Below are positions 24,215 to 33,795 of a DNA stretch of 64,000 nt, piece by piece. A program made the translations under genes and the position numbers. This DNA comes from Methylocystis sp. B8 (lineage in GTDB: Bacteria; Pseudomonadota; Alphaproteobacteria; Rhizobiales; Beijerinckiaceae), in NCBI RefSeq assembly GCF_005771425.1, contig NZ_VBTZ01000003.1, positions 62,001 through 126,000 on the forward strand, given 5' to 3'. Each line of letters begins with the position of its first letter. The stretch's first letter is position 1. Under the pieces are notes generated by a model, which did no database searches, was not told the origin of the DNA, and saw only the letters and a program-made list of their open reading frames with translations.

Positions 24215-25041
24215 GCGACCTTCGTCCAGCGGTCTGCCCAATTTCCGGCGAAACGCAAGCGCGCCTGGTCTTTTCCTATGATGCGCCGCCCGCGGGCGAG
24301 ATCGGTTTCCGCCGCTCCGCCAGCGAGCCCTATCGCCGGGAAGTCTGGCAATTCGCGCGGTCGAACCATTACGTCTCGCGCCACGCAATGACCGTGGCGA
24401 CCGACTATAGCGGCGATTACGCCAACGCGACCTACGGCAACGATGCCGGCCTGCGGGTCGCCTTCGAACGCGTGATCGCGCTTCCGCCGGAGCGTTCCGA
24501 CAATGCCGGCAGGATTGCCCGCGTGCGGTCGTTCGCCGTTGCATATTTCGGTGCCGGACGAAATATCCGGCTGCTGGATGTCGGCGCGGGCTTGGGAGTT
24601 TTTCCGTATGCCGTAAAGCAGGCAGGCTGGCACTGCACGGCAATCGATCCCGACGAGCGGGCGGTGGCGCATATGCGCGACCACGTTGGTGTCGAGGCGA
24701 TCCTCGGCGATTTCACGAGCGTAGAGGGGCTGGGGCAGTTCGATATTGTGACCTTCAACAAGGTGCTCGAACACGTCGAAGATCCCGTTGCCATGCTGCG
24801 ACGGACGCAGCAATTCGTCGCCCCGGGCGGCTTTGTCTATCTCGAACTGCCAGACGGAGAGATGGCGGCGCAGGCTGGCGCGGGACGGGAGGAGTTTTTT
24901 GTCGAACACCTTCACGTTTTCAGTTTTGTGTCGATCGCGATGCTTGCGGATCAGGCCGGTTTCCGGCCGATCGAGGTCGAGCGGCTGCAGGAGCCCAGCA
25001 CGAAGTTCACGTTGCGGGCGTTTCTTTCGAAAATGGCATGA
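24211..25041 (+). CDS. Class I SAM-dependent methyltransferase
   Basis: A Methyltransf_23-type enzyme of 276 residues. The AdoMet loop is IRLLDVGAGLGVFPYAV (about 117-133); the acidic residue after beta-2 is in AIDPDE, motif II is FDIVTFNKVLEHVEDP (about 174-189) and FVYLELPDGE follows. The N-terminal hundred residues (CPISGETQARLVFS, then SASEPYRREVWQF) form a substrate cap similar to C- or O-methyltransferases of antibiotic and O-antigen sugars, but only two Cys remain of the usual zinc site. First of three consecutive methyltransferases. Overlaps its upstream neighbour by 4 bp. Confidence 0.85.
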   Translation: MSDLRPAVCPISGETQARLVFSYDAPPAGEIGFRRSASEPYRREVWQFARSNHYVSRHAMTVATDYSGDYANATYGNDAGLRVAFERVIALPPERSDNAGRIARVRSFAVAYFGAGRNIRLLDVGAGLGVFPYAVKQAGWHCTAIDPDERAVAHMRDHVGVEAILGDFTSVEGLGQFDIVTFNKVLEHVEDPVAMLRRTQQFVAPGGFVYLELPDGEMAAQAGAGREEFFVEHLHVFSFVSIAMLADQAGFRPIEVERLQEPSTKFTLRAFLSKMA

Positions 25042-25055
25042 GACAGGGTAATTCC

Positions 25056-25973
25056 ATGAGTGCCGCCGACAGAGATTCAGTCGAACGCAGTATCAAGCAC
25101 TGCTATTCGACCTGGGGAACCTCGTACTACGCGGACTACTATGGTGCTGATGCGCCGTATCCTCCCGTTCATCTCGACCTCGTCAGTCGACTTGTCGCCG
25201 AACGCGACGTCAAGCGCCTTCTGGATGCCGGATGCGGTCCTGCTTCGATGCTTCGGCACCTAGTCGCGCCAGGCCGGGATATTTATGGTTTCGATCTCAC
25301 GCCGGAAATGGTCGTGGAAGCGCGCCGCGTTCTTGCTGAACAGGGCGTGCCGGCGGACCATGTCTGGGAAGGCAGTGTAGCGGTTCGTGCCGACTTCGTC
25401 GCCCCGACCGGCAATGCAGACTACGACTGCGTTCTTTGCAGTGGCGTGATGCCGCATATCGCTGAAACGACCGAGACGGATATCATCGCAAATATCCGTG
25501 ATGCCCTGCAACCCGGCGGCCATGCTATCGTTGAGGCGCGCAACGAGCTGTTTTCGATGTTTACGCTCAACCGCTATTCGCATGAGTTTTTTCTCAAACA
25601 GCTTCTCCCGGTCGACGAACTTCGTAGGCAGGCTGGCGACGAGGGGGATGGCATGAACGCTGCGCTGGCGCAGGTGGAACGCATGTTCCGGACGGACGTT
25701 CCACCGATCAGGCAGGGGAAGGACGACGAGCCCGGCTACGACGAGGTTCTGTCGCGGACCCACAACCCGCTTCTGCTGCAACAGAAGTTTCTGGCCACCG
25801 GCTTTACGAACGTGCAGCTCTATTATTACCATTTCCACTGTCTTCCACCGGTGGTGAGCGGACATGCGCCGCGGCTTTTCCGGGAAATCAGCCTGCAGAT
25901 GGAAGCCAATCCGAAGGACTGGCGGGGCCTGTTCATGGCCTCGGCGTTCTTCGTCGTCGCGCAGCGAGCCTGA
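25056..25973 (+). CDS. Class I SAM-dependent methyltransferase
   Basis: 305 residues. AdoMet-binding LLDAGCGPASMLRHL lies at about 55-69, GFDLTPEMV follows, and motif II DYDCVLCSGVMPHI is at about 123-136; GGHAIVEARNELFSMFTLNR then corresponds to the post-I strand. The C-terminal 130 residues are an extra substrate-binding region (NRYSHEFFLKQLLPV, SRTHNPLLLQQKFLATGF). Two starts compete: ATG 25038, overlapping the previous stop, and ATG 25056, preceded by ACAGGG; the second is preferred. Substrate unknown; neighbours suggest a sugar or acyl precursor. Confidence 0.82.
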   Translation: MSAADRDSVERSIKHCYSTWGTSYYADYYGADAPYPPVHLDLVSRLVAERDVKRLLDAGCGPASMLRHLVAPGRDIYGFDLTPEMVVEARRVLAEQGVPADHVWEGSVAVRADFVAPTGNADYDCVLCSGVMPHIAETTETDIIANIRDALQPGGHAIVEARNELFSMFTLNRYSHEFFLKQLLPVDELRRQAGDEGDGMNAALAQVERMFRTDVPPIRQGKDDEPGYDEVLSRTHNPLLLQQKFLATGFTNVQLYYYHFHCLPPVVSGHAPRLFREISLQMEANPKDWRGLFMASAFFVVAQRA

Positions 25974-25977
25974 TCCG

Positions 25978-26691
25978 GTGACTTCGGTCACGACTGTTTC
26001 GCAGGACGGATGGGACCGTTTCTCGATTTGGGGGCACAGCGCAATTGTGCGTGAGCTCTACACGCGCAGATGCCGACGCGAAGTCGAGGAGATGACGGCG
26101 CATGCCCAGGCGGCCGAGATGCTTTCGCGTCGGATCGGTGCTGGCGACAGCGTTCTCGATGTCGGTTGTGGCAGCGGCTATTTCTATCATTCGCTCGCCG
26201 CACGGAACTTGCCCGCCGAATATTGGGGGATTGATGTCTGTGGTGCGCTGATCGATATCGGCCGCGATATCCTGCCGGGCTTCGGCTTGCCGGCGGACCG
26301 GCTAATCGAAGCGCGGATCGAAGATCTGAGCGGCGAGGTCGACCACGTGGTCTGCCTTAACGTTCTCACCAATCTCGATAACTATCATCGGCCGCTCGAG
26401 CGCTTCCTCAAGATTGCGCGAAAGAGTGTCATCCTGCGCGAATCACTCAAGCAGGGTGCGGAATATCACTATGTGCGGGATGATTTTCTGGATCCCGGGA
26501 TCGATCTCAAGGTTCACGTCAACCACTATGACATCAGCGACGTCACGCAGTTCGTCGCGTCATATGGTTTCAAGCCCGAGATCGTCGTGGATCGACGAAG
26601 CGGCGGCCAGCCGGAACTTGTGATCGGCTATCCGCACTATTGGACATTTTTGGTGGCGGATCGCGTGGCGGCCGACCGGATGACGAACTGA
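25978..26691 (+). CDS. Class I SAM-dependent methyltransferase (small)
   Basis: 237 residues, UbiE/Methyltransf_11 type. SVLDVGCGSGYFYHSL lies at about 59-74 and WGIDVCGALIDIG after it; motif II VDHVVCLNVLTNLDNY is at about 121-136. Start GTG 25978 (VTSVTTVSQDGW…) is chosen because it lies 4 bp after the previous stop; the longer frame from 25864 lies inside the preceding gene in another frame and its extra residues are not protein-like. HVNHYDISDVTQF near the C-terminus has a His-rich pattern that might contact substrate. Third methyltransferase in a row; ends 1 bp before the AsnB-like gene. Confidence 0.82.
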   Translation: MTSVTTVSQDGWDRFSIWGHSAIVRELYTRRCRREVEEMTAHAQAAEMLSRRIGAGDSVLDVGCGSGYFYHSLAARNLPAEYWGIDVCGALIDIGRDILPGFGLPADRLIEARIEDLSGEVDHVVCLNVLTNLDNYHRPLERFLKIARKSVILRESLKQGAEYHYVRDDFLDPGIDLKVHVNHYDISDVTQFVASYGFKPEIVVDRRSGGQPELVIGYPHYWTFLVADRVAADRMTN

Positions 26692-26692
26692 C

Positions 26693-28549
26693 ATGTCAAG
26701 AATTGCTGGGTTTCTCTGTGGACACTCGAACCCCCAGTCTGAGTTGTTCGCCGCTGGAATGGCGCGGCTGATGGCGACCGGCAATGCCAATTCGTGCAGC
26801 TTCTCGCAGGGGTCCTTTGCGGTTGCCGGCGCCGGGGTGCCCGCGATAGCGCAGGACAGCGGGTGTGTCGCGGTCGTCGATGGCGTCTTTTACAACGCCT
26901 CCGAACTCGCGGCCGGTGCCGGATACGGTCCGGCCCACCAGCTAATTGCAACGTATCAACAGGTCGGATTCGCTGATGCCTTGAGGGGCATCAATGGCGA
27001 TTTCGCAGTGGCCTTGTTCGACGAGCAGACCGACACGCTCTGGCTGGGCCGTGACCGGATTGGCGTGAGGCCGCTCTATTACCATGCGCAGGCCGACGCA
27101 TTCGCGTTTGCATCCCAGCCTCAGGCGCTTCGCTCGCTTCCGGGTGTATCGCGGCATGTCAATCGACGCTATGTCGCCGTGTTCGCCGGGAGTCACTATC
27201 GATATATCGACAACGCTCCGGATGAAACGCCTTTTGCGGATATCAGGCAGCTGCCGGCCGCCTCCTACCTGCAGCTGAAGGGACAGATGCTTCTGGTCCG
27301 CAGCTACTGGTCTCTTGGGGAACAGCCGGAGTGGACCGAGAACGAAGCCGTGTTGGCGGAACGGTGTCGTGAACTTCTGTTCGATGCAGTCGCAAGCCGA
27401 CTGAAAGCTGCACGCAAACCTGTCTTTACGCTCTCAGGGGGCATGGACAGCTCGTCGGTGCTGGCATGTGCCGTTCAACTGACGGGGGAACGTCAGGAAG
27501 CCGTTTCATCGGTTTACGCGGACAAGACATATGACGAGAGCGACGACATCCGTGGTTTCGTGGCCGAGAAGGTTCGGCGATGGCAACCGATACCGATCGA
27601 TGGGTTCGATCTGTTCGACGTCGTGCGCCAAATGGTGCGCGCCCATGACGAACCGGTCGCTACGGCAACCTGGCTGTCGCATTTTCTGTTGACGAAATCA
27701 ATCGCGGAGCAGGGCTACGATGTTGTCTTCGGCGGCCTCGGTGGCGACGAGCTGAATGCCGGCGAGTACGAATACTTCGTCTTCAATTTTGCAGATCTGA
27801 GACACCGCGGGCTTCACGCTGATTTCGAGCATGAAATCGCAACCTGGGCGAAGCACCATGATCATCCGATCTATCGGAAGCATCGCGATGCGGCGATGGC
27901 GCATTTGGGACGGCTCGCCGGGGATGCGGCGGGGGAGGTTCTGGTCGATCGCGAGCGTCTGAGCCGTTACTATCCGGCCGTAAAAACGGCCTATCACGAT
28001 TTGCGGAACTTCCAACCCATTCTTGATCATCCGTTTTCGAGCTGGCTGAAGAACCGGACCTATCAGGATATCTTTCGCGAAACGGCGCCATGCTGCCTCC
28101 GTGCCGAGGACCGTAACTGCGAAGCCGCCGGGCTCGGTCATGCCGATCCGTTCTTCGACTACAGGCTGGTGGAGTTCATGTTCCGCGTACCGGGAGCGAT
28201 GAAAATTCGCGACGGCGTGACCAAGCGGCTGTTGCGTGAGGCAATGAAGGGGATTTTGCCCGAGGAGACGCGGACCCGTATCAAGAAGACCGGCTGGAAT
28301 GCGCCTGCGCACATTTGGTTCAATGGACCGGCGGTGGAACAGCTTCTCGACCTGGTACACTCTCGGGTCTTTCGGGAGCGGGGGATCTATGATGCGGCGG
28401 AGGTCATTCGTCTGATTGAGGAGCATCGGTCGATCGTCAGCGACAGTGTAGCTCAGGATAATCACATGATGTTCCTGTGGCAGCTCCTTAATGTCGAGCT
28501 GTGGTTCCAGGAAGTGGTGGACCGCGTACCGGAGTTGGTTGCCGCATGA
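26693..28549 (+). CDS. Asparagine-synthetase-like enzyme lacking the glutaminase Cys
   Basis: Full-length (618 aa) class II amidotransferase architecture, but the N-terminus reads [10 protein letters not shown]: the catalytic Cys2 of MCGIAG is replaced by Ser and the Gly3 by Arg. The rest of the glutaminase fold is kept ([26 protein letters not shown]), so the domain is probably structural. The synthetase domain is complete: [13 protein letters not shown] (SGGMDS 248-253), [17 protein letters not shown] and [13 protein letters not shown]. Beta-lactam synthetase and carbapenam synthetase show the same loss and use an internal amine instead of ammonia. Here it sits at the head of an acyl-assembly-like gene set, so it may form an amide or lactam on a glycan substituent. 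Start ATG 26693 is 1 bp after the previous gene. Confidence 0.85.
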   Translation: MSRIAGFLCGHSNPQSELFAAGMARLMATGNANSCSFSQGSFAVAGAGVPAIAQDSGCVAVVDGVFYNASELAAGAGYGPAHQLIATYQQVGFADALRGINGDFAVALFDEQTDTLWLGRDRIGVRPLYYHAQADAFAFASQPQALRSLPGVSRHVNRRYVAVFAGSHYRYIDNAPDETPFADIRQLPAASYLQLKGQMLLVRSYWSLGEQPEWTENEAVLAERCRELLFDAVASRLKAARKPVFTLSGGMDSSSVLACAVQLTGERQEAVSSVYADKTYDESDDIRGFVAEKVRRWQPIPIDGFDLFDVVRQMVRAHDEPVATATWLSHFLLTKSIAEQGYDVVFGGLGGDELNAGEYEYFVFNFADLRHRGLHADFEHEIATWAKHHDHPIYRKHRDAAMAHLGRLAGDAAGEVLVDRERLSRYYPAVKTAYHDLRNFQPILDHPFSSWLKNRTYQDIFRETAPCCLRAEDRNCEAAGLGHADPFFDYRLVEFMFRVPGAMKIRDGVTKRLLREAMKGILPEETRTRIKKTGWNAPAHIWFNGPAVEQLLDLVHSRVFRERGIYDAAEVIRLIEEHRSIVSDSVAQDNHMMFLWQLLNVELWFQEVVDRVPELVAA

Positions 28550-29916
28550 ATGCCGGCGTGAACGCTCCGCTCAAATCGGGACCCACGGGTGGTAACCTGA
28601 CTTTCCCGAAGCTGGGTTTGCCGGAACTCGATGCCGCCACGCACGAGGAGATGTATCAATGGGCTTCCGATCTCTTTCCGGTCTGCCGCAGCCTTACTGG
28701 TGATGGCGTAAGAAGCACCCTCAAGTATCTGCAGGGTATCGTTCCCGGAATTGTCTCGCACGAGGTGCCGACCGGCACGCGCTGTTTCGACTGGGAAATT
28801 CCCCAGGAATGGAACATCCGGGACGCCTATATTATCGGTCCCGACGGTGACAAGATCGTCGATTTCAAGAACAGCAATCTCCATGTGGTAGGCTATTCGC
28901 TTCCGACCGATCAAGTGCTGACCCTGGATGAATTGCAGCAACACCTTTATTCGTCCGAAGATCAACCTGACGCCATTCCCTATGTCACGTCCTACTACAC
29001 ACCCAGATGGGGTTTCTGTCTTCCTCACCATATCCGGCAAGGCCTGAGGCCCGGTTCATACCGCGCTGTGATTGATTCATCTCTGAAAGAGGGGGCGCTG
29101 ACCTATGGTGACTTTGTCCTGAAGGGACAGAGTCCCGACGAGATTCTTTTGTCGACATATGTTTGCCATCCATCGATGGCGAACAATGAGGTGTCAGGAC
29201 CAGTCGTATTGGCGGCGCTTGCGCGCTGGCTGTCGTCGCTGCCGGAACGGCGGTACACATATCGCTTCGTGTGGGTGCCCGAGACGCTAGGAGCGATCGC
29301 TTATCTGTCCAGAAACATCGACGTGATGAAGGAGAATACCCGCGCCGGCTACGTGGTAACGTGCGTCGGCGACGATAGGGTCTATTCTTTCCTGCCATCG
29401 CGCTTTGGGAACACATTGGCTGATCGCGCGGCCCGCCACGTGATGGGCGGATCGCAACCAGGATACCTGGAATATAGTTTTTTGGATCGGGGTAGCGACG
29501 AACGGCAATATTGCGCGCCCGGCGTCGATTTGCCCATCGCCTCGATAATGCGTTCAAAGTACGGGACCTATCCGGAATATCACACGTCGCTCGATGATTT
29601 ATCGCTGATCTCGGCGAAGGGGCTCGGCGGTGCGTACGAGATCTATCGTCAGGCCTTGACGCTTCTCGAGCATAACTTTCGCTACCGCAACACAATCCTG
29701 TGTGAGCCGCGACTCGGAATTCGAAATTTGTATCCTGACCTGCAACGCAAAGAGATTTCCGATGACGTCGTGCCGATCTTGAATCTGCTGGCATACGCTG
29801 ACGGTGATCGAGACTTGATCGGCCTTTGCGATATCGCCCGGGTCTCGTTTCGACGAGCGATCCCGCTCCTACAAGCGCTAAATCGAGAAAGCCTCGTCGA
29901 ATGCGTGAAGGAATGA
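28546..29916 (+). CDS. DUF4910 aminopeptidase-like protein
   Basis: A DUF4910/peptidase M28-like protein found in polysaccharide loci, function not established. The N-terminal region has [18 protein letters not shown] (about 36-53), the diagnostic start of the family. Zinc-peptidase-like positions: ISTYVCHP-type segment [17 protein letters not shown] (His about 208), [10 protein letters not shown] (Glu about 246) and YHTSLDDL (His about 346). The bridging Asp of active M28 enzymes (AND in many relatives) reads ANN here, so metal binding may be altered. Start ATG 28546 is chosen for its 4-bp overlap with the previous gene. Coupled by 4 bp to the aldolase-like gene after it. Confidence 0.78.
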   Translation: MNAGVNAPLKSGPTGGNLTFPKLGLPELDAATHEEMYQWASDLFPVCRSLTGDGVRSTLKYLQGIVPGIVSHEVPTGTRCFDWEIPQEWNIRDAYIIGPDGDKIVDFKNSNLHVVGYSLPTDQVLTLDELQQHLYSSEDQPDAIPYVTSYYTPRWGFCLPHHIRQGLRPGSYRAVIDSSLKEGALTYGDFVLKGQSPDEILLSTYVCHPSMANNEVSGPVVLAALARWLSSLPERRYTYRFVWVPETLGAIAYLSRNIDVMKENTRAGYVVTCVGDDRVYSFLPSRFGNTLADRAARHVMGGSQPGYLEYSFLDRGSDERQYCAPGVDLPIASIMRSKYGTYPEYHTSLDDLSLISAKGLGGAYEIYRQALTLLEHNFRYRNTILCEPRLGIRNLYPDLQRKEISDDVVPILNLLAYADGDRDLIGLCDIARVSFRRAIPLLQALNRESLVECVKE

Positions 29917-30995
29917 AAGAGCGTCTTCGTCTTCTCGACACGACACTCCGCGACGGGAGTTACGTGATAAACTTCCAGTTTACCGCACGCGATACGGCCG
30001 TCATCGCCGCACAACTCGAAGCGGCGGGCTTCGAGCTGATCGAAATTGGGCATGGCGTTGGCCTTGGGGCGTCCGAACGCAATTACGGACGGGCCGCGGA
30101 GACGGATGAGTCGTATATGGCCGCAGCTGCAGAGGCCGTGAAGCGCGCCATGTGGGGAATGTTCAGTATCCCTGGGATCTCGACGCTCGAAGACATAGAT
30201 ATGGCCGCCGACTATGGAATGAAGTTTCTGCGTGTCGGCACTAACGTTGCGGACGTTCCCGACTCCCAGCCTTTTATTGAGCGTGCGAAGAAGCACGGCA
30301 TGTTCGTCTGCGCCAACTACATGAAATCGTACGTGGCAGCGCCGAAGGAGTTTGCGCGTAACGCGCAGCTTTCCCAACAATACGGTGCCGATGCGGTCTA
30401 TATCGTCGATTCCGCTGGCGGAATGCTGACTCGAGATATGGAATCATATTTTCACGCGGTTCAGGATGTTTGTGATGTCTCGATCGGGTTCCATGGGCAT
30501 GATAACTTAGGACTGGGGGTCGCCAACGCTGTGCGCGCAGCGGAACTTGGGGCAGCGATCGTCGATACGTCCCTTCAAGGAATGGGTCGCAGTGCAGGCA
30601 ATACGCCCACCGAACAGTTTATTGCCGTAATGGAGCGATCCGGCGTTCCGATGGGCTTCGATCCGCTCCGGGTAATGGATATTGGCGAAAAATACATCAA
30701 GCCTTTGATCCGATATGATGGACTGAATTCGCTCGATATCGTGTCGGGCTACGCACAATTTCATTCCAGCTATATGGGTGTCATCAGGGAGTACTCCAGC
30801 AAGTTCGGCGTCGATCCTCGCAAGCTGATCATCGCATTGTGTGAGCGCGACCGGGTGAATGCGCCTCGCGCGCTGGTCGAGGAGTTGGCCCGAACCTTGA
30901 GTGCCGAGCCGGACGATACGTTCTCGGCTCGCTTTCACCTTGATCGGTATTACGGTGCCGAACAGAACCCTGATCCGCCAAGATCAGCCTCATGA
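29913..30995 (+). CDS. HMGL/DmpG-type aldolase or acyl-condensing enzyme
   Basis: A TIM-barrel enzyme of the HMG-CoA lyase / 4-hydroxy-2-oxovalerate aldolase / 2-isopropylmalate synthase superfamily. [16 protein letters not shown] (about 6-21) carries the catalytic Arg-Asp pair of [19 protein letters not shown] (about 163-176) and [16 protein letters not shown] (about 192-207) carry the metal-binding His-x-His; [19 protein letters not shown] (about 217-235) is the Gly-rich region. The C-terminal part is DmpG-like rather than LeuA-like. It could cleave or join a short oxo-acid to build a branched acyl unit. Start ATG 29913, with GAAGGA upstream and 4-bp overlap with the DUF4910 gene; the frame from 29826 is spurious. 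The next gene is an AMP ligase, again with 4-bp overlap. Confidence 0.85.
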   Translation: MKERLRLLDTTLRDGSYVINFQFTARDTAVIAAQLEAAGFELIEIGHGVGLGASERNYGRAAETDESYMAAAAEAVKRAMWGMFSIPGISTLEDIDMAADYGMKFLRVGTNVADVPDSQPFIERAKKHGMFVCANYMKSYVAAPKEFARNAQLSQQYGADAVYIVDSAGGMLTRDMESYFHAVQDVCDVSIGFHGHDNLGLGVANAVRAAELGAAIVDTSLQGMGRSAGNTPTEQFIAVMERSGVPMGFDPLRVMDIGEKYIKPLIRYDGLNSLDIVSGYAQFHSSYMGVIREYSSKFGVDPRKLIIALCERDRVNAPRALVEELARTLSAEPDDTFSARFHLDRYYGAEQNPDPPRSAS

Positions 30996-32554
30996 CGAAC
31001 TGGTCCAAGCGGTTCACGCGTATCTTTGGCGAAAACGCCGAGCGTACGTTTTTTATCGACGCGATCGATGGGGGGCAGACGTCGTACGGGGAACTCGCCC
31101 GCAACGCCGCTGCGCTCGCGCAGCAGCTCGAGAGCCGGCGGTTGCGTGCCGGGGACCGAATTGGAATCCATCTTCCGAATGGTTCTTTGTTCGCCACCTT
31201 CTACTTTGCGTGTCTCCTGGGCGGCTTTACCGCTGTTCCCGTCAACAACGCCTTGTCTTTGAAGGATCGCGCGTTTGTACTGGGTCGGTCGCGCTTGTCC
31301 GCGATTGTCACCGGCTTCGGCATGAAGGATGTCGGGGATCTCCTGCCGTCTCGTGAACAGGAAGGATCCGACGGGCCGCCTGTGCTGACGATTTCGAAAG
31401 GTGACCCTCGCGCCGATCTGGTGTTGAGCGCGGCCGCCGACACCGACGTCGATGGAAGACTGGCGGAGATCGACAACGACAGGCTGCTTTCGATCCACTT
31501 TACATCGGGCACCACGAGCCTACCCAAGGGCGTGGCGCACCGGGCCGGAGGACTTCTGGACAATGCTTCCTCGTTCAATCGGGCGTTCGGCCTCGGCCGA
31601 GACAACAGATTCGTGCACGTCATGCCGATGCCCTATATGGCCGGTTTTCTGAATACGCTGCTTGGTGCGTTCACGGCGGAAGCGTCGATCATCCTTGCCC
31701 CGCAGTTTGGGCCCCAAAGCGCGCTTCGATTCTGGGATCCGGTTGCGGCGCATGGCGGAGACACCATTTGGATGTCGCCGACAATGCTTGCGACGTTGAC
31801 GCGGGTTGATCGTGGGCGTGTCGGAGTCGACATCTGTCAAACCCGGCGTATGCGAATCTTCAGTGCGACAGCTCCGCTCGCTCGCAAAATCCAGCAGGAA
31901 TTCGAGGAAAAGTACGGGGTAAATGTTGTAGAAAGCTACGGCCTGTCCGAGCTCCTCTTGATCACAGCCAATGACGGACCGGCCGGATCGAAAATGTTTT
32001 CCGTTGGAACGAAGTTGCCCGAAGTCCGGATCGAGATTCGTGGCGATGAGGGACAGCTGCTGGCCGCCGGAACGGATGGGGCGATCTTCGTCAATACGCC
32101 CTACGCCACGGTCGGCTATATCGATTTTGAGACGGGCTTCCCAATCTCGCCCTCAGACCAATGGTTCGACACTGGCGATGTCGGCCATGTCGATACCGAT
32201 GGCTATCTGTTCGTGACGGGGCGGGTGAAGGATTTGATTATACGTGGTGGCTTCAATATCAGCCCGAGGCAGATCGAGGAGGTGCTTCTGCAACATCCGG
32301 CGATTGATGATGTCGCGGTTGTCGGTGTTCCCCACGAATTCTACGGCGAACAGATCGTCGCGGTGGTCATTCCGGCAGCTGGAAGCCACATTGAGGATAT
32401 CCAGGCGGGTCTGCGCGAGCATTGTCTGTTGGCGTTGGGAAAATCTGCGCTGCCCGACCTATTCATCGCGCTCGATGCCTTCCCGGTCACGAATCTTGGA
32501 AAAATCCAGAAAAATAGAGTTCGGGAAATGATTGTTGAAAGGATGCCTGCGTGA
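30992..32554 (+). CDS. AMP-dependent acyl-CoA/ACP synthetase
   Basis: An adenylate-forming enzyme (ANL superfamily), 520 residues: activates a carboxylic acid with ATP, then transfers it to CoA or a carrier protein. A3 motif HFTSGTTSLPKGVAHR (about 169-184), A5 VESYGLSELL (about 312-321), A7/A8 WFDTGDVGHVDTDGYLFVTGR (split: TGDVGHVD, then FVTGRVKDLIIRGGFNIS, about 391-425) and A10 NLGKIQKNRVR with the catalytic Lys (about 504). Specificity residues cannot be read with confidence. Because an acyl carrier protein lies 2.8 kb downstream in the same operon, loading of that protein with an acid made by the aldolase/AsnB-like enzymes is a reasonable inference. Overlaps neighbours by 4 bp on both sides. 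Confidence 0.9.
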   Translation: MTNWSKRFTRIFGENAERTFFIDAIDGGQTSYGELARNAAALAQQLESRRLRAGDRIGIHLPNGSLFATFYFACLLGGFTAVPVNNALSLKDRAFVLGRSRLSAIVTGFGMKDVGDLLPSREQEGSDGPPVLTISKGDPRADLVLSAAADTDVDGRLAEIDNDRLLSIHFTSGTTSLPKGVAHRAGGLLDNASSFNRAFGLGRDNRFVHVMPMPYMAGFLNTLLGAFTAEASIILAPQFGPQSALRFWDPVAAHGGDTIWMSPTMLATLTRVDRGRVGVDICQTRRMRIFSATAPLARKIQQEFEEKYGVNVVESYGLSELLLITANDGPAGSKMFSVGTKLPEVRIEIRGDEGQLLAAGTDGAIFVNTPYATVGYIDFETGFPISPSDQWFDTGDVGHVDTDGYLFVTGRVKDLIIRGGFNISPRQIEEVLLQHPAIDDVAVVGVPHEFYGEQIVAVVIPAAGSHIEDIQAGLREHCLLALGKSALPDLFIALDAFPVTNLGKIQKNRVREMIVERMPA

Positions 32555-33795
32555 CGTCGGAAGCGGGAAAATCTCTGCCCAATCGCGCCATTGGCCTCCG
32601 GGTGCGCAATTGCGAAAGCTGCCACGGTAACGACCTGGAACAACTCTGGCGTCAGTCCTTCACGGCGCGAACGCGATTGGGTCAATACAGATTCGACGTC
32701 AATAACGTGATCTGCAGGAATTGCGGTTTTGTATTCGTGTCTCCAGTGTTCGATGAAGCGGACCTCGCCGATTATTATGCAGGGTCGTTCAGCGCATTCG
32801 CCGGCGCCGCGCCCGACTATGACGTCGCAAAGCGGTTGGCGTTTCTCGACAACGTGGTTCCCAGGGGCGATTTATTTATCGAAGTGGGCGCAAACCGGCC
32901 GACAGAGTTTCACCGGCGCTTGAAGGAGATCTACGGCAAGGTGACGACCGTTGAGATCAACGACAGCGTGAGTTCCGATCATCGGTCGTTGGCGACGATA
33001 CCAGATGCAGGCGCCGATGTCGTGGCTCACTACTTTGTTCTGGAGCACATCCCTCAGGTCATGAAGTTCCTGAAGGAATGCGCAAGGATGCTGCGGGATG
33101 GAGGCATGATGATATGCGAGGTCCCGGATATTTTGATGTATCCGCAGGATCCTTCGGCCCTTCAGCTCTATGAGCATACGAATCATTTTTCCCGGGAAGC
33201 TTTGCGTGAACTTGCTGAACAGGTGGGCTTCGTGGAGATTTCGGTCAGCGCAGAATACTGCAGCCGTTCCTTCGGATTTGCCGCGGCCTTCAGAAAATCG
33301 GTCCCTCATGATGCGCGTGTGTCACAAGCTACGGGTCAATATCGAAGGAATCGCGAATTGTTTCTGGGCGGTGTCAGAAATCTCGAGCGGTCCGAGGCGG
33401 AAATGGACCACTCATACAAGACATTCCAAACGTACCAGGATCGGGGATCAAGCGTCGTCCTTTGGGCCGCGAACGATTTGATGGCTAGGTTTCTGGGCAG
33501 ATGTTCCTGCCTCGATAACGCGACCATTGTCGATTCCAATCCGGAGAAGGCGAGCGTGTTCAGCCCGCTGATGGTGTTCACGCCGGACGCGGCTGCCGAC
33601 CAAATCAGATGCGCGAAGGCTATCTTCATTTTTACCAACTTCCACGCAGCTGATATTCTGCGGCAAATCGAAGGCTCGCTGGGGAAGACGTTTGATAAAG
33701 GGGCGGTGCATGTCGTTGATCCCTCAAGCGACGGATCGAGGGGCTTTGTTGATCGTCCGAGCTTGCGAGACGGGCTTGGTGAGACCCGCGCATGA
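32551..33795 (+). CDS. C-methyltransferase-like protein with zinc site (Methyltransf_13/14 type)
   Basis: 414 residues with the three-part layout of sugar C-methyltransferases such as TylCIII/NovU: an N-terminal zinc-binding module (CESCHG about 21-26 and CRNCGFVFVSP about 51-61), a central AdoMet domain (LFIEVGANRPTEF about 108-120; VVAHYFVLEHIPQVM about 153-167; MMICEVPDI) and a C-terminal domain (VVLWAANDLMARFLG about 305-319, like GAGxKxxTLLN of the family). The glycine-rich AdoMet loop is unusual (VGANRP rather than GxGxG). The likely reaction is C-methylation of a keto sugar or an acyl intermediate. Start GTG 32551 overlaps the AMP-ligase stop by 4 bp. Confidence 0.82.
   Translation: MTSEAGKSLPNRAIGLRVRNCESCHGNDLEQLWRQSFTARTRLGQYRFDVNNVICRNCGFVFVSPVFDEADLADYYAGSFSAFAGAAPDYDVAKRLAFLDNVVPRGDLFIEVGANRPTEFHRRLKEIYGKVTTVEINDSVSSDHRSLATIPDAGADVVAHYFVLEHIPQVMKFLKECARMLRDGGMMICEVPDILMYPQDPSALQLYEHTNHFSREALRELAEQVGFVEISVSAEYCSRSFGFAAAFRKSVPHDARVSQATGQYRRNRELFLGGVRNLERSEAEMDHSYKTFQTYQDRGSSVVLWAANDLMARFLGRCSCLDNATIVDSNPEKASVFSPLMVFTPDAAADQIRCAKAIFIFTNFHAADILRQIEGSLGKTFDKGAVHVVDPSSDGSRGFVDRPSLRDGLGETRA

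Noticed and set aside
28985-29941. 318-codon minus-strand frame opposite the DUF4910 gene
   Set aside because: Arg/Ser/Pro-rich shadow without motifs.
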